A stretch of 64,000 nucleotides of DNA, taken from positions 558,001 through 622,000 of the forward strand of contig NZ_CP089211.1 of assembly GCF_021183825.1 (NCBI RefSeq), given 5' to 3'. The translations under genes were made by a program, and so were the position numbers. Positions 25,174 through 32,579 of the stretch are shown here, piece after piece (the stretch's first letter is position 1; each line of letters opens with the position of its first letter). This DNA comes from Sinomicrobium kalidii (lineage in GTDB: Bacteria > Bacteroidota > Bacteroidia > Flavobacteriales > Flavobacteriaceae). Under the pieces are notes generated by a model. It saw only the letters and a program-made list of their open reading frames with translations. It did not search any database and was not told the DNA's origin.

Positions 25174-25181
25174 TAACTTTG
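25174..25181 (+). promoter_or_regulatory. Bacteroidota -7 element TAACTTTG
   Basis: An exact match to TAnnTTTG, 12 bp before the first ATG (25194) and 21 bp before the preferred ATG (25203) of the T9SS-domain gene. No good -33 TTTG is seen at the expected distance. The element overlaps a TTG codon, which argues against any start further upstream. Confidence 0.45.
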
Positions 25182-25202
25182 TATACAGCTAACATGCGGC
25201 CA

Positions 25203-25577
25203 ATGAAAAAACTTTACTTTTTTATCCTCACATTGGGTTTTATAACCCTGGGAAATGCCCAGGAGCAGGATTCTTCTGTGCGTAAAGAACCCAATTACAG
25301 AGCTTTGGTTACCAGGCCCTCACAGGAAACCGAACCCAAAAAGGACATTGAAGATTTTCGCCTGTTCCCCAATCCGGTTACCGATGGTATTGTAGCCATA
25401 CATACCCGGAAAAACCTCCCAAAGGCCATTTCCATTTACGATGTATTGGGAAAAGAAGTGTTGAACACCAAAATAACCGGAAAAACACTCAACGTATCCT
25501 CCTTAAACTCCGGTATATACATCATAAAAGTTACGGAGACCAACTATACTTCTACCAGAAAGCTCGTGGTTAAATAA
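25203..25577 (+). CDS. Small secreted protein consisting mainly of a T9SS type A sorting domain
   Basis: A 124-residue protein starting at MKKLYFF; an ATG three codons upstream (25194) is also possible. A signal peptide ends at GNAQ (about residue 18). A short polar linker (20-50) leads into a complete type A sorting domain: FRLFPNPVTDG, ISIYDVLGKEVL, LNVSSLNSGIYIIKV, and the basic end TRKLVVK. The domain directs substrates through the type IX system to the cell surface, but here there is almost no passenger. It may be a remnant of a larger secreted protein, a surface peptide or a competitor for the sorting machinery. It lies just before the 21-bp satellite. Confidence 0.88.
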   Translation: MKKLYFFILTLGFITLGNAQEQDSSVRKEPNYRALVTRPSQETEPKKDIEDFRLFPNPVTDGIVAIHTRKNLPKAISIYDVLGKEVLNTKITGKTLNVSSLNSGIYIIKVTETNYTSTRKLVVK

Positions 25578-25879
25578 TACAGAGGATTTTCCGTAAACTT
25601 TCCAACGGCGGCACTCTTCCTGTTTACGTGTAAGTTTTATACACCTTTTATACACCGGGATATACACTTTACATACTTTTATTTTTCTGAATGTCATAAG
25701 ACCGGCTTGGAAAGTCGGTCCTGCGAACTATAATTCTTCCGGAATACAACCCCGGTCACGGGAAAGAAACCAATGACAAACGCACTCCTTCCCTATCCCC
25801 CCTTATACCGGAACCAAAAACAAAGCTCAACCTGTTTCTTCCGAGTTAAAACCCGGAAAACGGGCATAAACACAACCCT

Positions 25880-26446
25880 GTTTACGCCGGAAGGGATTAA
25901 GTACGCCGCATACACAACTAAGTTCACCGCATACCGGGTTACTTATGCGGCGTAAGTAATTGCTTAAGCGGCATACCGGGTTATGTTCGCGGCATAAGGG
26001 ATCAAGTACGCCGCATACACAACTAAGTTCACCGCATACCGGGTTACTTATGCGGCGTAAGTAATTGCTTAAGCGGCATACCGGATTATGTTCGCGGCGT
26101 AAGGGATTAAGTACACTGCATACACAACTAAGTTCGCCGCATACCGGGTTACTTATGCGGCGTACACAATTACTTAAGCGGCAAACAGAACTATGTTCGC
26201 GGCGTAAGGGATTAAGTATGCCGCATACACAACTAAGTTCACCGCGTACAGGATTACCTATCCGGCATACACAATGGCGCAAGCGGCGAACAGAACTATG
26301 TTCGCGGCGTAAGGGATTAAATATGCCGCATACACAACTAAGTTCGCCGCGTACCGGGTTACTTATGCGGTGTACTTAATTGCTTAAGCGGCGTACCGGG
26401 TTATGTTCACGGCATAAGGGGTTCGGTTCGGCGTATACACAATCCC
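25880..26446. repeat. Hierarchical tandem array: 21-bp monomer, 105-bp five-monomer unit
   Basis: 27 monomers of 21 bp without a gap. Five distinct monomer types recur in fixed order, giving a 105-bp higher-order unit whose AAGGG word appears at 25891, 25996, 26101, 26206, 26311 and 26416. Every monomer has a conserved core of the form SCSGCRTA (for example GTACGCCGCATAC, TTATGCGGCGTAA) and a variable 8-base tail. Because 21 is a multiple of three, both strands stay open in places and give Cys-rich or Arg-rich heptapeptide frames; none has a signal peptide or a supported start. The flanks 25578-25879 and 26447-26780 hold no gene; weakly related monomers fade out on both sides. Confidence 0.93.
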
Positions 26447-26873
26447 TTAAACGGTACTTTTTCGGGCTTGTCAGGGAACAAGAAGACAAGCGTTTTACCA
26501 CGGTCCTGATGGTCCCGATAGATTCCCGGATCACCCTGCAGGGTTGCTGTCACATTGTTTACTTCTTTTCCGCAGGCTGTACCTGTGGCGCCCGTTTACA
26601 GAATATTTTGTTATATTTACCGTATAATCAAACCGTTATATACCGGTACAGGCAGGGCCACTGAACAACAGGAAGCAAACACATCGTTAGTTTGTAACCT
26701 TAAAAAAATAAGAAATCTCGAATATCCAACTGTGAAGTTTTAAGCGTATATACCCACATAGATTACCACTTCGACATGCTGTGGTTCAACATTCAATCAG
26801 TTCCCCGGGTACTTCGGCAAGTTCAGTATATCACCCGGCCGAAAGTCCGGTATTTATAAATTGCAAGAAACAA

Positions 26874-27359
26874 ATGAAAATACTTTTACTGCTCTTCTTT
26901 GTTCCGATCACCTTTTTAAAGGCACAACAAACCCTGCAATGGCAGGAAAACACCATTTCTCCCGAAGCTGCCCTGACCGACGTTAACTGGATATCCGGTC
27001 ACTGGAAAGGAGAAGCGCTGGGAGGGACCGCAGAAGAAATATGGAGTCCCCCGCTCGGCGATTCCATGATGGGCGCCTTTAAACTCGTGGCAGACGGCAA
27101 AGTGAAATTTTACGAACTGTGCACCATCAACCAGACGGGCCAGACCCTGCTCTTACGTATAAAACATTTCGACAACGATATGAAAGGCTGGGAGGAAAAA
27201 GACGAAACCGAGGATTTCCGACTGATAAAGATCGAAAAGGACAAAGTGTTTTTTGACGGGCTTACCTTTGAAAAGGTACACCACAACGAACTGAACATAC
27301 ATGTACGCTTTCAGGAGTCGGGCGAAGAAGTGACATTTAATTACAAACGCGCAAAGTAA
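26874..27359 (+). CDS. DUF6265-like exported protein
   Basis: A 161-residue protein starting at MKILLLLFF, which gives a clean signal peptide ending TFLKAQ; the in-frame ATG at 26781 would put 31 odd residues before it. The mature part is a small beta-barrel-like domain with WISGHWKGEALGGTAEEIWS and GDSMMGAFKL, features of DUF6265 proteins. The function is unknown. The segment before it (26768-26855) is made of dispersed intergenic-repeat words such as CTTCGGCAAG. Its stop overlaps the start of the next gene by one base (TAATG), so the two are translationally linked. Confidence 0.82.
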   Translation: MKILLLLFFVPITFLKAQQTLQWQENTISPEAALTDVNWISGHWKGEALGGTAEEIWSPPLGDSMMGAFKLVADGKVKFYELCTINQTGQTLLLRIKHFDNDMKGWEEKDETEDFRLIKIEKDKVFFDGLTFEKVHHNELNIHVRFQESGEEVTFNYKRAK

Positions 27360-27706
27360 TGGCCCGTACCTGCCTGGAATGCAAACAAAAGATCTCCGGC
27401 CGGACCGACAAGAAATTTTGCTGCGATCATTGCAGGAACACCTATAACAACCGGCTGAACAGGGACAGTAAAAACCTCATCCGGAACATCAATAACAAAT
27501 TGCGGAAAAATTACCGCATACTGTCCGGACTCAATCCCAACGGTAAAACGAAGACCACAAAAATGAAACTCCTGGAAAAAGGGTTTGATTTTGAATACTT
27601 CACCCATTTATACACCACCCGGAGCGGCACGGTATATTATTTCCTGTACGATTTCGGTTACCTCCCCCTCGACAACGATGTTTACATGATCGTAAAAAGG
27701 GATTGA
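27359..27706 (+). CDS. Small zinc-ribbon protein
   Basis: A 115-residue basic cytoplasmic protein. The N-terminal CLEC (Cys5, Cys8) and CCDHC (Cys21, Cys22, Cys25) make a treble-clef-like zinc site, followed by a basic helix (RNTYNNRLNRDSKNL) and a C-terminal beta/alpha segment (GFDFEYFTHLYTTRSG, VYYFLYDFGYLPL). Homologues are common and uncharacterised in flavobacteria. Start overlaps the stop of the DUF6265 gene. Nucleic-acid binding is a guess from charge. Confidence 0.85.
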   Translation: MARTCLECKQKISGRTDKKFCCDHCRNTYNNRLNRDSKNLIRNINNKLRKNYRILSGLNPNGKTKTTKMKLLEKGFDFEYFTHLYTTRSGTVYYFLYDFGYLPLDNDVYMIVKRD

Positions 27707-27725
27707 CAGAAAAAATACCATAAAA

Positions 27726-27763
27726 AATGTCCTGTGAAGTATGAGAACATTTCACAGGACATT
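27726..27763 (-). terminator. Terminator of the CBS gene (possibly bidirectional)
   Basis: A perfect 13-bp stem (27726-27738 with 27751-27763) lies between two convergent genes. Read on the minus strand it is followed by a run of Ts, so it terminates the CBS gene; on the plus strand there is no T-run. Confidence 0.8.
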
Positions 27764-27789
27764 CAGGGGGACCGGACTTTTCAACCCGG

Positions 27790-28254
27790 TTATCGCCAGC
27801 ATTGCCCGCTGATCTTCATGGCAGCGAGCATCACATCTTTACGACTTATTTGTCCTATCAGAAAACCGTTTTCCACCACCGGGAAACGACGGTGCCTTGT
27901 CCGGTAAAACCGGGTCGCAGCCTCAAATATATTGGCATCACCTTGAATGGTAAGCACGTCAGTAGACATGTATTTATCTACTGTCATATCACCGATGGGC
28001 ATATTGAAATAACGCCCTTCGGATATCTGTTTCATACAATCACTATCGGATATAATACCGATCAGTTTTCCTCTTTTGTCTACCACAGGCGCCCCGGTGA
28101 TCTTGTTTTTCATAAAGGTCTCCATAACCTCCAGAAGTGTTTGATCCGCGGTGAACGTAATCAGTTTCCTGGTCATGTGGTCTGCTACGGCTATGGGGTG
28201 GTCGTAGTCTTTTTTCACTTCTTCCCTGGCCCCTTGAAAACTTTTTATTCCCAT
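27790..28254 (-). CDS. CBS-domain-pair protein
   Basis: A 154-residue cytoplasmic protein made of two CBS domains (about 25-80 and 88-148). The first has the VADHMTRKLITFTADQTLLE start and GAPVVDKRGKLIGIISDSDC; the second has VDKYMSTDVLTIQ and RRFPVVENGFLIGQISRKDV. Bateman modules bind adenosyl ligands and act as sensors. No effector domain is attached, so it must act on a partner. Single gene, divergent from the M28 peptidase gene over a 269-bp AT-rich gap. Confidence 0.93.
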   Translation of the reverse strand: MGIKSFQGAREEVKKDYDHPIAVADHMTRKLITFTADQTLLEVMETFMKNKITGAPVVDKRGKLIGIISDSDCMKQISEGRYFNMPIGDMTVDKYMSTDVLTIQGDANIFEAATRFYRTRHRRFPVVENGFLIGQISRKDVMLAAMKISGQCWR

Positions 28255-28523
28255 GGCTGTTTATTTTTGGTTATCTCATAAATTTAGTGATTTTTAATTT
28301 ATTAACATAATTTTACGCGTTATTTTATTACAACCTCCTTAAAAATAACATTAACATAAAATTATATCATTTCTCTTCGCTCACCATACGGAGGACCTAA
28401 CAGGGGAAATGCTCTCCCCGTTCAACCTGAAAACATACCGGTAATCGGTTATTTGTTTCTCCATATCCGGGGATATTCGTATTTTGTACCTGAAAATCCC
28501 GTATGTATTAAACCACCAAATCC

Positions 28524-30818
28524 ATGAAACGTTACGCCACCACCCTGTCCCTCCTTTTTATTATAGGTGTTGTGTACTGGTCCTTTTACGACGCCATGCC
28601 GCACACTTTTACCAAGGAAAATGCGCCGGAAAATACTTTCGCTGCAGAAAGGGCCCTTATTCTCGTCCGGGCCATGTCACAGCAACCGCATTACGTAGGT
28701 TCCGAAGCACATGAAGACGTTAAGGAATACCTGCTTTCCGAACTGGAAAAACTCGGACTTGAAACCCGGGTACAGGAAGGGTACACGGCCGGCAACTGGG
28801 GAAACCTGAGTAAAGCGAGCAATATCATGGCCCGCATTAAGGGAAGCCGTGACGGTAATGCCCTGATGCTGCTTTCTCATTACGACAGCAGTCCGCATTC
28901 TTCCTTCGGAGCCAGTGATGCAGGCAGCGGAGTGGCCACGATACTCGAAGGCATACGCGCTTACCTCGCTGAAAACAAAACCCCGCACAACGATATCATT
29001 ATCCTCCTTTCCGACGGGGAAGAACTGGGACTCAACGGTGCCCGCCTCTTCGTTAACCGGCATCCCTGGGCAAAAGATGTGAAGCTGGTACTGAATTTCG
29101 AAGCCAGGGGCAGCGGGGGGCCGAGTTTTATGCTTTTGGAGACCAATGGCGGCAATTCCCGGCTTATAAAGGAATTTTCAAAAGCCGGACCCCGGTACCC
29201 CGTGAGCAATTCTTTTATGTACAGCGTATATAAAATGCTGCCCAACGACACCGATCTTACGGTATTCCGTGAAGACGGAGATATTGACGGTTTTAATTTC
29301 GCCTTTATCGACGACCATTACGATTACCATACCGCCCTGGACACCGAGCAGCGACTGGACCGCAATACCCTGCAACACCAGGGAAGTTACCTGATGCCCC
29401 TGCTGCACTATTTCAGCGACGCAGATATTTCCAATCTGAAAAGCAACCAAGACCAGGTGTTTTTTGACGGCCCTTTTTCCTCGTTCTTTTCCTATCCCTT
29501 TTCGTGGATATGGCCCATGATTATAATAGCAGCAATACTCTTTGTAATATTGGTGGTCTACGGCATCCGGAAAAAGAAGATTGTGGTCAGGGAGCTGCTC
29601 CTCGGAATGATTCCTTTTACAGTATCCTTTCTGCTTTGCGGACTTCTCGGGTATTTCTGCTGGCCACTACTTAAAAAGGGTTATCCGCACTATGCCGATA
29701 TCCTGCACGGGTTCACCTATAACGGCTATTATTATATTGCGGCATTCACAGCTTTCAGTACGGCCATTTGTTTCTTCCTGTATCACAAATTCCGCTACCT
29801 GCAACCGGTTAACCTGGTGGTTTTCCCGGTTTTTGTCTGGATCGCCATCTGTGCCCTGCTGGGCCATTACCTGAAAGGGGCTTCCTTCTTTATCATCCCG
29901 GTATTTGCCGCACTGCTTTCCCTGTTACTCCTTATCCGGCAGGAAAAACCCAATCTGCTGCTCATGGCCATACTGGCATTTCCCGCCATATGGATATTTG
30001 CCCCTTTCATACAGATGTTCCCCGTAGGACTCGGACTTAAAATGATGATCGCCTCCACGCTTTTTACCGTGCTCCTGTTCGGATTGCTCGTTCCCGTATT
30101 CGGGTTTTACAGGCAGCAGAACAAACTTGCCCTGTTTGCCGGAGTACTCACCATTGCCCTGTTAATTACCGCCCATACCCAATCCGGTTTTACCGAAGAC
30201 CGTCCGAAACCCGACAGTTTGTTATATGTACTGGATACCGATACGGGCAAGGCGTCGTGGGCCACTTACGACAAGGTGCCGGACAAATGGACTTCCGCTT
30301 ATATCGGTGAAGACAAACAAAAACCAGGAGGCGCTTTAACCACCATAGCCAGCAAATACAACACCGGGTTTTCCTATACGTCTGCCGCCCCCCTGAAAGA
30401 TATTGCAGTTCCCCGGATAGAAATTATCCGCGATACGCTCATGGGCACGGAAAGGGAACTGGAAATATGTATTATACCGCAGCGCAATGTCTCCCGCCTG
30501 GAAGTGTTCACCAATACGGAAAAGATCATTTCCTGCAATGTAAACGGTGTTGACCTCTCCGAAGAATATTTGCAAAACCCGGAAAGGGGAAACCGCCTCT
30601 TTTCACATTATATCTCAGCTAATACATATACTGAAATCATCCTGCGCGTCCCCGCAGCGGAAACCCCGGAGCTCATACTTTATGAAGCTTCCAACGATCT
30701 GCTGGAAAACCTCTTATTCACCATTCCGCCGCGCCCCGGAAACCACATCCCCATGCCTTTTGTGCTCAACGATGCCATTGTCGTCAAAAAAACAGTTACA
30801 TTTGGAGAAAGTGAGTAA
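28524..30818 (+). CDS. Membrane-anchored M28-family zinc peptidase
   Basis: A 764-residue protein. A single N-terminal helix (8-22) is followed by the M28 domain (about 40-310) with zinc ligands His119 (LLSHYDSSPH), Asp132 (GASDAGSG), the Glu pair at 166-167 (LLSDGEELGL) and a late His in DDHYDYHTALDT. Then come about eight transmembrane helices (residues 325-560) and an extracytoplasmic C-terminal domain (565-764). The architecture resembles ER metallopeptidase 1-like proteins. It probably trims peptides or N-blocked substrates on the periplasmic side. Substrate unknown. A long inverted repeat follows the stop. Confidence 0.9.
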   Translation: MKRYATTLSLLFIIGVVYWSFYDAMPHTFTKENAPENTFAAERALILVRAMSQQPHYVGSEAHEDVKEYLLSELEKLGLETRVQEGYTAGNWGNLSKASNIMARIKGSRDGNALMLLSHYDSSPHSSFGASDAGSGVATILEGIRAYLAENKTPHNDIIILLSDGEELGLNGARLFVNRHPWAKDVKLVLNFEARGSGGPSFMLLETNGGNSRLIKEFSKAGPRYPVSNSFMYSVYKMLPNDTDLTVFREDGDIDGFNFAFIDDHYDYHTALDTEQRLDRNTLQHQGSYLMPLLHYFSDADISNLKSNQDQVFFDGPFSSFFSYPFSWIWPMIIIAAILFVILVVYGIRKKKIVVRELLLGMIPFTVSFLLCGLLGYFCWPLLKKGYPHYADILHGFTYNGYYYIAAFTAFSTAICFFLYHKFRYLQPVNLVVFPVFVWIAICALLGHYLKGASFFIIPVFAALLSLLLLIRQEKPNLLLMAILAFPAIWIFAPFIQMFPVGLGLKMMIASTLFTVLLFGLLVPVFGFYRQQNKLALFAGVLTIALLITAHTQSGFTEDRPKPDSLLYVLDTDTGKASWATYDKVPDKWTSAYIGEDKQKPGGALTTIASKYNTGFSYTSAAPLKDIAVPRIEIIRDTLMGTERELEICIIPQRNVSRLEVFTNTEKIISCNVNGVDLSEEYLQNPERGNRLFSHYISANTYTEIILRVPAAETPELILYEASNDLLENLLFTIPPRPGNHIPMPFVLNDAIVVKKTVTFGESE

Positions 30819-30862
30819 GTGAGAAGGTGGAAATACGGTATACTCACCGCTCACCTTCTCAC
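30819..30862. repeat. Inverted repeat after the M28 gene
   Basis: GTGAGAAGGTG (30819-30829) is complementary to CACCTTCTCAC (30852-30862), starting the base after the stop codon and ending 20 bp before the next start. It can form a hairpin with a 22-nt loop and no T-run. It is more likely a 3' stabiliser or an intergenic repeat than a strong terminator. Confidence 0.65.
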
Positions 30863-30882
30863 CTCTAAAAAACTCTGCTCAA

Positions 30883-31680
30883 ATGAAAATAGCTATTCTG
30901 GGTTGCGGATGGCTGGGTCTGCCCCTGGCAAAAGTGCTTATGGCACAAGGGCACGATGTAAACGGTTCCACAACATCTCCTGAAAAAGCGGAGACACTTG
31001 CTGCTGCGGGGATTCAACCGTTTGTTCTACACATTCACGAAAACGGTATTGAAGGAAAAATAAAGTTGTTCCTTGAAGGAGTGGAAACCCTTGTAGTGGA
31101 TATCCCCCCTAAATTAAGGGGCAGGACCCCGGAAAATTTTGTAAAGAAGATTCAGCAACTGATCCCCGCCCTGGAAAACGCCGCAGTGAAAAATGTCCTT
31201 TTTATCAGCAGCACCTCCGTTTACTGGAACGACAATTCCACAGTCACTGAAGAAACCGTTCCCTTTCCCGAAACGGAAAGCGGGAAACAATTACTGGCCT
31301 CCGAAACGCTTCTGCAGGCTACCCCGGCTTTTAAAACCACGGTATTGCGTTTTGCCGGGCTTACAGGGCCCGACAGGCACCCGGTGCATCACCTCGCGGG
31401 AAAAACGGACCTGAAAAACCCGGAAGCCCCCGTAAACCTCATCCACCTGAACGATTGCATTGCCGTTATTCTTGAGATCATACAACAACAGAAATGGGGG
31501 GATGTGTACAATGCAGCCCATCCTTCCCACCCTTCGAGGGAAGCATATTACAGTTCAAAAGCAAAAGAATTAGGGCTCGCCCCGCCCCGGTTCGATTCGT
31601 CTTCCGGTACGGCAGGAAAAATTATTTCCTCCGAAAAACTCCGGAAAGTATTGAAATACACCTTTAAGGAAATTATTTAA
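30883..31680 (+). CDS. NAD(P)-dependent epimerase/dehydratase family protein
   Basis: A 265-residue atypical short-chain dehydrogenase. The N-terminal nucleotide-binding loop is GCGWLGLPLA (7-16), which is closer to YeeZ-like proteins than to classic GxxGxxG epimerases. FISSTSVYWN and LRFAGLTGPDRHP are the active-site and substrate strands; the usual YxxxK is not obvious. The reaction is unknown. It lies 64 bp after the M28 gene, across the inverted repeat. Confidence 0.82.
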   Translation: MKIAILGCGWLGLPLAKVLMAQGHDVNGSTTSPEKAETLAAAGIQPFVLHIHENGIEGKIKLFLEGVETLVVDIPPKLRGRTPENFVKKIQQLIPALENAAVKNVLFISSTSVYWNDNSTVTEETVPFPETESGKQLLASETLLQATPAFKTTVLRFAGLTGPDRHPVHHLAGKTDLKNPEAPVNLIHLNDCIAVILEIIQQQKWGDVYNAAHPSHPSREAYYSSKAKELGLAPPRFDSSSGTAGKIISSEKLRKVLKYTFKEII

Positions 31681-31750
31681 GGGGAATTATTCCCTTTCTA
31701 ATCCTAATTTTTTTTAGTTTTGAAAACCTTAAAAAATACATTTGAATAAA

Positions 31751-32458
31751 ATGAAGAAAATTGTATTACTGGCCATCTTTTCATCGGTATTTGCGGTGAA
31801 CGGGCAAAACGATCTTAAAACACACTACGAATCTTTCTACAAACAAATGAGGACACAGGGCGATATAAGAGGCGCCATCAACGCCCTGACCCACCTGTAT
31901 GTTATAGAACCATCTGCCGCCAGGAAAGATACACTGGCCTATTTATATGCCAATTCCGGGCAATATGTTCAGGCTGTAAACCTGCTGGGCACCGAAAAGG
32001 ATGCTTCCGCCTCTGATATGGCAGTTGATGTAAAGGCCATTTCGCTGAAATCACTGGATCAGCCGCAACTGGCCGTACAACAATACGAGATCCTGTTCGA
32101 AAGGAAACCCGATGCCTACCTGGCTTACGAACTGGCGGACCTCAACCTCCAGATAGGAAAGCTGGAAGAGGCGAAGAAACACATCACCTACGGACTGGAA
32201 AATGTCAAGGATGAGATGAAAGTCCCCTTTTACGAGAGCAAACCTCCCTATGAAGTGCCTTTAAAAGCTGCACTTACGTATGAAAAAGGACTGCTCATCT
32301 ATAACGAGGACAAGAGCAAGATAGATGAAGCCATACAGCTCATAGACAAGGCCATAGAACTGGCCCCTAATTTTAATCTTGCCCGGCAGATCAAAAAAGC
32401 GCTTACCAATCAAAAAACAAAAACTGCCCAGAAAGCAGCAGAGGAAAAGGGAGAATAG
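31751..32458 (+). CDS. Exported TPR-type protein
   Basis: A 235-residue protein with an N-terminal signal peptide (MKKIVLLAIFSSVFAVNGQ). The mature part is helical and contains TPR-like repeats (GAINALTHLYVIEPS, LAVQQYEILFERKPDAYLAYELADL, AIQLIDKAIELAPNF). The C-terminal tail is Lys/Ala/Glu-rich. A TTG three codons upstream is the longer alternative; the ATG fits the signal peptide better. Probably a periplasmic scaffold; no enzyme domain. Confidence 0.85.
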   Translation: MKKIVLLAIFSSVFAVNGQNDLKTHYESFYKQMRTQGDIRGAINALTHLYVIEPSAARKDTLAYLYANSGQYVQAVNLLGTEKDASASDMAVDVKAISLKSLDQPQLAVQQYEILFERKPDAYLAYELADLNLQIGKLEEAKKHITYGLENVKDEMKVPFYESKPPYEVPLKAALTYEKGLLIYNEDKSKIDEAIQLIDKAIELAPNFNLARQIKKALTNQKTKTAQKAAEEKGE

Positions 32459-32579
32459 CCTCCAAGCAGGTAAATCCTCCCGGATTCCGGGTTCCATACG
32501 ATTATAAATGCACAGATATAATAGCCTGCGCTCCTTTTTCGTTATTATAAGCATATGAGGTAAAATAGAATTTATCCGA

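Noticed and set aside
25827..26282. Cys-rich 151-aa protein on the minus strand of the satellite
   Set aside because: Open only because the period is a multiple of three; no signal peptide, no promoter, and the opposite strand is open too.
25880..26446. CRISPR array
   Set aside because: The repeats are contiguous 21-bp monomers in 105-bp units with no unique spacers, and no cas gene is in the window.
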